NCBI GenBank assembly: GCA_007116105.1
Contig: SKJA01000160.1
Span: forward strand, 1 to 7,281
DNA: 7,281 nt
Direction: 5' to 3'
Source of the DNA: Candidatus Izemoplasma sp.
GTDB taxonomy: Bacteria > Bacillota_I > Bacilli_A > Izemoplasmatales > Izemoplasmataceae
A program made the position numbers and the translations under genes. The notes under the pieces were generated by a model. The model saw nothing but the letters and a program-made list of their open reading frames with translations. It did no database searches and had not been told where the DNA came from. Positions 1 to 4,328 of the stretch are shown in pieces; the first letter of the stretch is position 1, and each line of letters opens with the position of its first letter.

Positions 1-419
1 AACAAACAACTGGCAGGGTTGATTTTGTACTTTTTATAAATGGCCATGGTCTCTTGTTGCATTGCGCGTTGGGACGCTTCGTCTTTACGACCTGCATACT
101 TTTCTTGTAACTTGGCAATTTCTGGTTGGGCAAACTGCATGTTGGCAGACATGGCGGTCGATTTAGAGTAAATAGGCCACCCCACCACCCGAATGACGAG
201 CGTAATGAAGACGAGCCCCACCACATAATACCCACCACTCAGTTCACTCACCGCCACAATGGCAGCAGCTAATTGAGCCACAATCCATTGAACCCAGCCA
301 AACCCGGCATCGGCCCCAATGGGAAGATCAAATGTACTTTCCCCTGTGGTACACGCTGAAAGTGTGACCAACAGAGTTAACAACATGGTGAATAAGACAA
401 TTTTACGCGTAGATCGCAT
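1..419 (-). CDS. yidC: Membrane protein insertase YidC/OxaA/SpoIIIJ family, N-terminal part (C-terminus beyond left edge)
   Basis: YidC inserts membrane proteins into the cytoplasmic membrane, alone or with SecYEG. The 139 visible residues begin with a lipoprotein signal: basic MRSTRK, a hydrophobic stretch, then lipobox LSAC with the acylated Cys at residue 23, as in SpoIIIJ-type proteins. A first transmembrane segment follows at about residues 62-82 and holds Arg77 (LVIRVVGWP), matching the conserved arginine of the hydrophilic groove in this family. Next comes the charged cytoplasmic hairpin region (AQPEIAKLQEKYAGR, then YKKYKINPASCL), which is the family's best-known motif just before the second core helix. 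The ATG is preceded by AGGTGA (423-428) four bases upstream, overlapping the rnpA stop region; only 9 nt separate the two genes, so they are probably cotranscribed and coupled. The remainder of the core fold lies outside the window. Family assignment is secure. Confidence 0.95.
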   Translation of the reverse strand, partial: MRSTRKIVLFTMLLTLLVTLSACTTGESTFDLPIGADAGFGWVQWIVAQLAAAIVAVSELSGGYYVVGLVFITLVIRVVGWPIYSKSTAMSANMQFAQPEIAKLQEKYAGRKDEASQRAMQQETMAIYKKYKINPASCL

Positions 420-428
420 GAGTCACCT

Positions 429-758
429 CTAAGTTAGATTGTGTTTTTGTAGCAGCATGGTCAGTTCTTCTTTAATCACCGCAAACGATAAGGTCTTGGC
501 CGCTGGGCGAACCAACACAAACAAATCGTCTGTGGTCGTTAAAGAGGCTTCTGTGATGATCACCCTAAGGCGACGTTTCATCACATTACGCGCAACCGCG
601 GTCCCAAATTTTTTGGGCACGCTAAACGCAATCCGAAAATGGCTGTTTTTGGGATTGGGTCGCTTGTAAAGTGAGAAGTGGCGTGTTGACACCACGCGCC
701 GATGATCAAGCACCTGTTTAATGTCGGTGTTTTTTTTCAGACTGTACGATCGATTCAT
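429..758 (-). CDS. rnpA: Ribonuclease P protein component (C5-type)
   Basis: RnpA is the small basic protein that binds the RNase P RNA and helps it remove 5' leaders from precursor tRNAs. The 109-residue product has the expected order: basic N-terminus (MNRSYSLKKNTDIKQVL), beta strands (HFSLY, HFRIAFSVPKK) and the RNA-contacting signature at about residues 56-63 (ARNVMKRR, the family RNxxKR motif). Length is close to the usual 110-120 residues. I chose the ATG at 758, because it has GAGG five bases upstream and the protein then starts where B. subtilis RnpA starts. An in-frame ATG at 773 would add MDEVR, but it lies directly against the T-tract of a terminator hairpin. The gene follows rpmH downstream of that terminator and precedes yidC by 9 nt, so its expression should depend on read-through from rpmH unless it has an unseen promoter. 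Confidence 0.95.
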   Translation of the reverse strand: MNRSYSLKKNTDIKQVLDHRRVVSTRHFSLYKRPNPKNSHFRIAFSVPKKFGTAVARNVMKRRLRVIITEASLTTTDDLFVLVRPAAKTLSFAVIKEELTMLLQKHNLT

Positions 759-763
759 ACGGA

Positions 764-767
764 CCTC
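764..767 (-). promoter_or_regulatory. Ribosome binding site that decides the rnpA start
   Basis: Read on the minus strand, GAGG lies five bases before the ATG at 758. The competing ATG at 773 has an AGGTG seven bases upstream, but that AGGTG is the 3' arm of the rpmH/rnpA terminator stem and would be paired in the hairpin. The 758 start is therefore favoured, and it also gives the better N-terminal match to known RnpA proteins. Confidence 0.6.
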
Positions 768-773
768 ATCCAT

Positions 774-808
774 AAAAAAACACCTGAAAAAAGTCGTTTT
801 TTCAAGTG
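774..808 (-). terminator. Intrinsic terminator between rpmH and rnpA
   Basis: On the minus strand the sequence reads CACTTGAAAAAA, loop CGAC, TTTTTTCAGGTG, then seven T residues. The 12-bp stem has a single T-G wobble, the loop is four bases, and the T-tract ends exactly at the base before the first possible rnpA ATG (773). It starts 25 nt after the rpmH stop. The stem is AU-rich in its upper half, so termination may be only partial, which would let some transcripts continue into rnpA and yidC. On the plus strand no T-tract follows, so it is one-directional. Confidence 0.8.
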
Positions 809-833
809 TTTACAAGTGGGTTTAAAAACGAGA

Positions 834-968
834 TTAAGCAGAAAGTTTTTGTCTTCCTTTGGCGCGACGACGCGCGAGAACACGACGCCCACCTGGGCTA
901 GCCATCCGGGCACGGAAACCATGCGTCTTAGCACGTTTACGTTTGTTCGGTTGAAATGTACGTTTCAT
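834..968 (-). CDS. rpmH: Large ribosomal subunit protein bL34
   Basis: The 44-residue product MKRTFQPNKRKRAKTHGFRA... with RMASPGGRRVLARRRAKGR towards the end and a final KLSA is a full-length L34, a highly basic protein of the 50S subunit. Every hallmark is present: the MKRTFQP start, the HGFRARM segment and the Arg/Lys-rich tail. The ATG at 968 is preceded by AGGAGGTG eight bases upstream, a strong ribosome binding site. It is the first gene of a leftward unit, read from a consensus promoter about 40 bp upstream and closed by a terminator 25 nt after the stop. Its position beside dnaA at the origin is the standard arrangement in Bacillota and many other bacteria, and gives it high gene dosage in fast growth. 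Confidence 0.98.
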   Translation of the reverse strand: MKRTFQPNKRKRAKTHGFRARMASPGGRRVLARRRAKGRQKLSA

Positions 969-984
969 TTGGATTGCACCTCCT

Positions 985-994
985 CATAGTCTAG
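985..994 (-). repeat. 10-bp element CTAGACTATG, left copy (in the rpmH leader)
   Basis: Minus-strand CTAGACTATG lies in the predicted rpmH leader, just before the ribosome binding site. The same 10 bases occur on the plus strand at 1337-1346, just before the dnaA ribosome binding site. The two copies are thus inverted relative to each other and frame the intergenic region. The function is unknown and a chance match is possible. Confidence 0.5.
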
Positions 995-1009
995 AAACCA
1001 TGCCCCACA

Positions 1010-1038
1010 ATTATAGTCACTTTCCTCGACCGTGTCAA
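1010..1038 (-). promoter_or_regulatory. Consensus sigma-70/sigma-A promoter of rpmH
   Basis: On the minus strand, TTGACA (1033-1038) and TATAAT (1010-1015) are both perfect consensus hexamers separated by exactly 17 bp. Transcription should start near 1003, giving a leader of about 35 nt with the AGGAGG ribosome binding site. This is the strongest promoter visible in the window, as expected for a ribosomal protein gene. Confidence 0.93.
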
Positions 1039-1164
1039 GCACGAGCCTAACGCTTTTTTTCTTTCGCTTTTTGATGCCTTGATTGACCCCCGCAAAGCCA
1101 CAATTTAAAACTTTTTTTCCACCGTAAAAAACCGCATAAAATCACGCTTTCCCCACACCCCATT

Positions 1165-1212
1165 GGGGAAAAGAGGAAAAGGGGAAAACACAGAATGGGG
1201 AAATGTCTAAAA
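1165..1212 (+). repeat. Three 16-bp units starting GGGGAAA
   Basis: Units begin at 1165, 1181 and 1197, exactly 16 bp apart: GGGGAAAAGAGGAAAA, GGGGAAAACACAGAAT and GGGGAAATGTCTAAAA. Only the first seven bases are shared by all three. Read on the minus strand with one flanking base, each unit resembles a DnaA box with one or two mismatches (TTTTCCCCA, TTTTCCCCT, ATTTCCCCA). They may be low-affinity DnaA sites arranged as iterons, but the sequence cannot show that they bind DnaA. Confidence 0.6.
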
Positions 1213-1249
1213 GTGCTTTAAACGTTTTAATAAAGAGGTTTATCGTCTT

Positions 1250-1258
1250 TGTGGAAAA
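1250..1258 (-). other. DnaA box, perfect match TTTTCCACA
   Basis: The plus strand reads TGTGGAAAA; the reverse complement TTTTCCACA matches TTWTNCACA at all nine positions. It faces the plus-strand box at 1285-1293, the starts lying 35 bp apart, with a weak site (1270-1278) between them. Confidence 0.85.
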
Positions 1259-1284
1259 GCTTAAAAGCGTGTGGACTTAAAAAG

Positions 1285-1293
1285 TTTTCCACA
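1285..1293 (+). other. DnaA box, perfect match TTTTCCACA
   Basis: TTTTCCACA matches the consensus fully. It is followed directly by TTATTA and then a minus-strand near-match TTATCCACT (1299-1307), so two opposed sites sit six bases apart within the dnaA upstream region. This is the densest part of the upstream cluster. Confidence 0.85.
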
Positions 1294-1334
1294 TTATTAG
1301 TGGATAAAAAAAGGTTTTTTTCCCCACCGTTTTG

Positions 1335-1343
1335 TGCTAGACT
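1335..1343 (+). promoter_or_regulatory. Candidate extended -10 promoter of dnaA
   Basis: TG at 1335-1336, one base, then TAGACT (1338-1343; four of six match TATAAT) forms an extended -10. The -35 position 17 bp upstream is only a T-run (1315-1320). Transcription would start near 1350, a short leader before the ribosome binding site at 1357. Box-like sites at 1299-1307 and 1318-1326 lie over or beside the -35 region, which would allow DnaA to repress its own gene. The match is moderate; TTTAAT at 1226-1231 is a weaker alternative. Confidence 0.4.
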
Positions 1344-1346
1344 ATG
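1337..1346 (+). repeat. 10-bp element CTAGACTATG, right copy (dnaA side)
   Basis: This is the inverted partner of the copy at 985-994. It overlaps the proposed dnaA -10 and ends eleven bases before the AAGGAGG ribosome binding site. In rpmH the same ten bases lie downstream of the promoter, so the shared sequence is unlikely to be simply a promoter element. Confidence 0.5.
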
Positions 1347-1372
1347 CTCACCTTTGAAGGAGGCATCGCCCG

Positions 1373-2734
1373 ATGAACACAGCCCACATATGGCAAGACA
1401 TCAAAGCTCAGCTTGAAGCGGAGCTTGAAGCGTCTACTTACGATGAGATTTTCGCCTCTATTGATGCGATTTATGAAGTGAAAAACAATTACATCTATTT
1501 GGTCGTTGAAAACGATTATGTGAAAAAACGGATCGAACTGATGTTTTTAAAGAAACTCAATCGGATGCTCGAGCACCACGTGCTCGAAAAACATGAGTTT
1601 CGTTTTTTAACCAGCGATGAGGTCGATGAGAAAACACGACTGTCGCGTGAAAAAGTTGAACCCACAGAAACTTCCGAGTACCCTCGAACAAATTTAAACC
1701 CATCTTACACCTTTAACAACTTTGTCGTTGGCTTGTCTAACCGCTTGGGTTACATGAGCGCAGTGAAGGTTGCCGATCAACCTGGGATTGTGGCCAATCC
1801 TTTGTTCATCTTTGGGGATGTTGGATTGGGAAAAACACACTTAATGCAGGCGGTTGGAAATTACGTCTTAGAAAACGACATCAACGCTAAAGTCCTCTAC
1901 ATCAAGGCGGATCAGTTTGTGGAAGACTACGTGCGTCATGCGAACAAGAAAAAATACACAGAGTTTTCCCAAAGTTATGAGGGCATTGATGTCTTACTCG
2001 TCGATGACATCCAGTTCTTATCTAAAAAAGAGAAATCGCAAGAAGAATTCTTTAAACTCTTTGAACAACTCTACCACCAGCAAAAGCAAATCGTCATCAC
2101 CTCAGACCGTAAAGCCAGTGATTTAAAAGACATCATGAGCCGGTTAACGAGTCGGTTTGCGTGGGGTGTGACGGTCGACATTAATCGCCCTGACCTTGAC
2201 CACCGTATTAAAATCCTAGAGAAAAAACTCAACGCGGAGACGGCTGAAAAAGACTTAATTCCTAAAAAAGTGATTGAATACATCGCCAGCGTCTTTGACA
2301 ACAACATCCGTGAACTTGAAGGGGCGTTGAAACGAGTCTTATTCTATTGTACCGCGTTTAACTGTGAATTTACGATTAAAAACGCCGAACTGGCTCTTGA
2401 AAACTTGATTCGTCCTAAAGCCAACGCCCGCGATTACATGAAAGACCGCGTGCAAAATGTCTTAAGTGCAACCGCGGCGTACTACCGCATCTCCGTAAGC
2501 GATTTAATCAGTAAAAAACGCACGCGCAATTATCTTTACCCCCGGCAAATTGCCATGTACCTTATCAAACACTTGTACGATCTCCCCTACAAGCGCATCG
2601 GTCAATATTTTTCAAACCGCGATCACTCCACAGTGATGCACTCGGTGGAGAAAATTGCGAACGAAATGAACCTCGACACCAACATCAAAGTAGATGTGGA
2701 AAAGTTGATTTTAAAATGTGGAGAAAAAGATTGA
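1373..2734 (+). CDS. dnaA: Chromosomal replication initiator protein DnaA
   Basis: DnaA binds DnaA boxes, melts the origin in its ATP form and recruits the helicase. The 453-residue product (usual length about 440-470) has all four domains: domain I about 1-85, a short linker about 86-108, the AAA+ ATPase about 109-320 and the DNA-binding domain IV about 345-453. The AAA+ part shows Walker A GDVGLGKT (148-155), Walker B VLLVDD (207-212), sensor I ITSDR (242-246), the arginine-finger box LTSRF (258-262, Arg261) and sensor II NNIRELEGALK (Arg313). Domain IV carries the box-recognition signature RDHSTVMHS (416-424). Walker A has Asp149 where many homologues have Gly; the catalytic Lys154 and Thr155 are intact. 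The ATG at 1373 follows AAGGAGG (1357-1363). The last codons contain DnaA-box sequences. It ends in TGA with no terminator visible before dnaN. Confidence 0.99.
   Translation: MNTAHIWQDIKAQLEAELEASTYDEIFASIDAIYEVKNNYIYLVVENDYVKKRIELMFLKKLNRMLEHHVLEKHEFRFLTSDEVDEKTRLSREKVEPTETSEYPRTNLNPSYTFNNFVVGLSNRLGYMSAVKVADQPGIVANPLFIFGDVGLGKTHLMQAVGNYVLENDINAKVLYIKADQFVEDYVRHANKKKYTEFSQSYEGIDVLLVDDIQFLSKKEKSQEEFFKLFEQLYHQQKQIVITSDRKASDLKDIMSRLTSRFAWGVTVDINRPDLDHRIKILEKKLNAETAEKDLIPKKVIEYIASVFDNNIRELEGALKRVLFYCTAFNCEFTIKNAELALENLIRPKANARDYMKDRVQNVLSATAAYYRISVSDLISKKRTRNYLYPRQIAMYLIKHLYDLPYKRIGQYFSNRDHSTVMHSVEKIANEMNLDTNIKVDVEKLILKCGEKD
2695..2703 (-). other. DnaA box TTTTCCACA inside the end of dnaA
   Basis: Plus-strand TGTGGAAAA within the Val-Glu-Lys codons near the dnaA C-terminus is a perfect box on the minus strand. 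Twenty-two bases on, TGTGGAGAA (2717-2725) gives TTCTCCACA with one mismatch. Together they extend the downstream origin cluster into the coding sequence. Confidence 0.7.
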
Positions 2735-2760
2735 TTTTTTGCCCATAACAAAGCCGTTTG

Positions 2761-2769
2761 TGATATAAT
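2761..2769 (+). promoter_or_regulatory. Extended -10 promoter of dnaN
   Basis: TGA followed by TATAAT (2764-2769) is a perfect extended -10 element. No good -35 exists at the right distance (TTGCCC at 2739-2744 would be 19 bp away), which is tolerated with an extended -10. Transcription would begin near 2776, so the dnaN leader of about 80 nt contains the palindrome, the DnaA-box-like sites and the AT-rich stretch. Read-through from dnaA is also likely, since no terminator separates the genes. Confidence 0.75.
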
Positions 2770-2844
2770 TATGTAAGATAAATCGGGGTTTTCCCCAAAT
2801 CCACACCCCCTAACAATAATAAATACAAAAACAGAATAATAATG

Positions 2845-2850
2845 AGGTGA
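2845..2850 (+). promoter_or_regulatory. Ribosome binding site that decides the dnaN start
   Basis: AGGTGA lies five bases before the ATG at 2856. A longer frame could start at GTG 2847, but that GTG is part of this ribosome binding site, and the extra residues MTD have no counterpart in the B. subtilis clamp. Confidence 0.8.
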
Positions 2851-2855
2851 CCGAC

Positions 2856-3980
2856 ATGCGTTTTGAAATCAGCAAAGATTCCTTGCTCTATCACTTAATC
2901 ATCGCGCAAAAAGCGCTCTCCACCAAAACGCCCAATCCTGCGTTAACCGGCATTAAGATTGATGCGGCCGATGGGAAAATCGCGATAACCACAAGCAACG
3001 GAGACATCTCCATTCATGTCACCATCGAAGACCCTTCTGTGGTCATCGATGCGCCAGGGTCGATGTTAGTGCCAGGCAAATACTTAGTTGAAATCGTTCG
3101 TAAGCTGGAAAGTCCGATCGTCACCTTGAGTGTCGTGGATCAAAATCTCTTACGTATTGAAGCCGATCGTTCGGACATTACGCTAAACTTATTTGATTTA
3201 GATGATTACCCTGCGCTACAGTTTAAAACACAGGAAGACTTCATCAACGTCAATGTAAGAACGTTTAAAACACTCATTCGTCAAACAGCCTTTGCGGCGT
3301 CGACGATTGAAAACCGTCCCATTTTAACGGGGGTGAATTTAAAGCTTGAGGGCAATGCCTTAAAGGCTGTGGCGACCGATTCGTATCGTCTCAGTCAAAA
3401 AGCGATCGAACTCAAACAAAACTACACCTCAATGAACGTCATCGTGCCGTCTAAGTCTTTAGAAGAATTGTTGCGCGTGTTAGAAAACAACCAAGTGGAC
3501 ATTGAGCTCCATTTCAATCAAAACAGTGTCTTGTTTAAATACCAAAACATCCTCTTCCGTTCACGTTTGTTAGAAGGCAATTACCCAGAAACCGCCAAAT
3601 TAATCCCGAAAGAATTTGGGACCACCATTGTCTTTAACAAAGAACAACTACAAACCGCGATTGACCGTGCGAGTTTGTTGTCTTATCGCGATGGCCAAAA
3701 CGCGATTGTAAAGTTGAACCTTCGTGAAGACGATGTCGTTGAAATATCGTCTAATTCACCCGAAATCGGGCGCGTGCTTGAAGAAGTCTATCCGGTCGCT
3801 GAAGTGGTAGGGAAACCATTAAAAATCGCCTTCAGCTCGAAATATTTGATTGAAGCACTCAAAGTCTTCAATTCCTCGGAAGTATCCATCGCCTTTACGG
3901 GTGAAATTCGTCCCTTTGTTGTCACGGGCGAGTTCGATCCACAGATGCTTCAACTCATCTTACCGATGAAAACCGATTAA
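2856..3980 (+). CDS. dnaN: DNA polymerase III beta subunit (sliding clamp)
   Basis: DnaN dimerises into the ring that tethers DNA polymerase III and other clamp-binding proteins to DNA. The 374-residue product (B. subtilis about 378) has the three repeated clamp domains, roughly residues 1-120, 130-250 and 255-374. Recognisable family segments are IRQTAFAASTIENRPILTGV (141-160), ATDSYRLS (173-180), SRLLEGNYPE (236-245), EISSNSPEIGRV (296-307) and FTGEIRPF (347-354). The C-terminus LPMKTD is the segment that helps line the binding pocket for clamp-binding motifs. Start chosen at ATG 2856 because of AGGTGA five bases upstream. It has its own extended -10 promoter and a strong terminator right after the stop, so its transcript is separated from yaaA-recF-gyrB. 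No anomaly seen. Confidence 0.98.
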   Translation: MRFEISKDSLLYHLIIAQKALSTKTPNPALTGIKIDAADGKIAITTSNGDISIHVTIEDPSVVIDAPGSMLVPGKYLVEIVRKLESPIVTLSVVDQNLLRIEADRSDITLNLFDLDDYPALQFKTQEDFINVNVRTFKTLIRQTAFAASTIENRPILTGVNLKLEGNALKAVATDSYRLSQKAIELKQNYTSMNVIVPSKSLEELLRVLENNQVDIELHFNQNSVLFKYQNILFRSRLLEGNYPETAKLIPKEFGTTIVFNKEQLQTAIDRASLLSYRDGQNAIVKLNLREDDVVEISSNSPEIGRVLEEVYPVAEVVGKPLKIAFSSKYLIEALKVFNSSEVSIAFTGEIRPFVVTGEFDPQMLQLILPMKTD

Positions 3981-3988
3981 GTCCCTCT

Positions 3989-4014
3989 AAAGACCTCGAA
4001 AGAGGTCTTTTTTT
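3989..4014 (+). terminator. Intrinsic terminator after dnaN
   Basis: AAAGACCTC, loop GAAA, GAGGTCTTT, then four further T residues form a perfect 9-bp stem with a stable GNRA tetraloop. It starts eight bases after the dnaN stop. The A-run before and T-run after the stem also make it potentially usable from the other strand, where no gene points towards it. Confidence 0.93.
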
Positions 4015-4026
4015 ATTGGTTTTTCA

Positions 4027-4055
4027 TTGTTTTAAACTGTGTTTTACAGTATAAT
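4027..4055 (+). promoter_or_regulatory. Promoter of the yaaA-recF-gyrB unit
   Basis: A perfect TATAAT (4050-4055) has TTGTTT (4027-4032, three of six match TTGACA) exactly 17 bp upstream. Transcription would start near 4062, leaving about 30 nt to the yaaA start. Between the hexamers lies an inverted repeat, ACTGT (4036-4040) and ACAGT (4046-4050) with a 5-base spacer, which overlaps the first base of the -10. Such a position would suit a repressor, but no regulator is identified. Confidence 0.7.
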
Positions 4056-4094
4056 AAAGCTAGCGATTTAATATATATAAGAAAGAGGTTGCTC

Positions 4095-4328
4095 ATGAAG
4101 ACGGTTGCGATTACCACACCTTACATTACCTTGGGTCAACTCTTAAAATTCTCCAACCTAGCCCAAAGCGGTGGGGCCATAAAAATGATGCTTGAAGCGG
4201 AAGAATGTTTCGTGGATGGTGTCCTTGAAACCCGCCGTGGACGGAAACTTTATCCTGGGATGACGTTAAGGTTGATCGATGGCACGGAAATACAAGTGAC
4301 GCATGCAGCTGACCAGTCTGACGCTTGA
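4095..4328 (+). CDS. yaaA: S4-domain RNA-binding protein YaaA (RlbA-like)
   Basis: This is a 77-residue S4-domain protein of the small family found between dnaN and recF in Bacillota. The family is RNA-binding by fold; its exact role is not settled, though a ribosome-related role has been proposed. The fold is visible throughout: ITLGQLLKFSNLAQSGGAIK (11-30) is the S4 helix pair, CFVDGVLETRRGRKLYPGM (38-56) is the characteristic turn with RRGRKLYPG, and a short beta end follows. B. subtilis YaaA is about 71 residues with the same motifs. Start chosen at ATG 4095 with GAGG (4085-4088) six bases before; an in-frame TTG at 4089 lies too close to that site. It is first in a unit with recF, which it overlaps by 26 bp. 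The window's gene order strongly supports the identity. Confidence 0.93.
   Translation: MKTVAITTPYITLGQLLKFSNLAQSGGAIKMMLEAEECFVDGVLETRRGRKLYPGMTLRLIDGTEIQVTHAADQSDA

Larger units (their letters stand above)
1060..1372. other. oriC: Origin of replication (oriC), upstream DnaA-box cluster
   Basis: This part of the 404-bp gap between rpmH and dnaA holds no gene. Using the box consensus TTWTNCACA, I see perfect boxes TTTTCCACA at 1250-1258 (minus) and 1285-1293 (plus). One-mismatch sites are at 1115-1123 (plus, TTTTCCACC), 1164-1172 (minus, TTTTCCCCA), 1299-1307 (minus, TTATCCACT) and 1318-1326 (plus, TTTTCCCCA). Weaker sites (two or three mismatches) are at 1149-1157, 1180-1188, 1196-1204 and 1270-1278. 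A 7-bp inverted repeat (TTTCCCC 1148-1154, GGGGAAA 1165-1171) has no T-tract on either side and is not a terminator. The setting between rpmH and dnaA, with outward transcription on both sides, is the classical oriC location. The left part (about 1040-1110) shows nothing further. Confidence 0.88.
2735..2855. other. Downstream origin part (dnaA-dnaN gap) with candidate unwinding region
   Basis: The gap holds TTTTCCCCA (2789-2797, one mismatch to the box consensus) directly joined to AAATCCACA (2797-2805, two mismatches). After these comes a C-run (2806-2810) and then an AT-rich stretch from 2811 to 2843 with two blocks of TAA repeats. Box, GC-rich patch and AT-rich tract in this order resemble the basal unwinding layout of the B. 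subtilis dnaA-dnaN gap. The TAA triplets are on the opposite strand from that expected for canonical DnaA-trios reached from the left-hand boxes, so I do not call them trios. A GGGG-TTTT-CCCC palindrome (2785-2796) overlaps the first site and lacks a T-tract. Confidence 0.6.

Noticed and set aside
439..989. Two plus-strand open frames (439-669 and 702-989) opposite rnpA and rpmH
   Set aside because: They are antisense to well-recognised genes, have no ribosome binding site or family resemblance, and the second crosses the terminator and the whole of rpmH.
1147..1173. Inverted repeat TTTCCCC/GGGGAAA as a terminator
   Set aside because: No T-tract follows on either strand, and no transcript would be expected to end there; it fits better as part of the repeated origin motifs.
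1917..2307. Open frames inside dnaA on either strand (1917-2126 plus, 2071-2307 minus)
   Set aside because: They are out-of-frame shadows of the conserved AAA+ region, with compositions that reflect the dnaA codons.
2785..2796. GGGG-TTTT-CCCC palindrome as a dnaA terminator
   Set aside because: The stem is only four base pairs and is followed by AAATCC, not a T-tract.
2847..2855. GTG 2847 as the dnaN start
   Set aside because: The codon is part of the AGGTGA ribosome binding site, and the ATG at 2856 gives the normal clamp N-terminus.
4089..4094. TTG 4089 as the yaaA start
   Set aside because: It directly abuts the GAGG; the ATG at 4095 has proper spacing and is a better codon.
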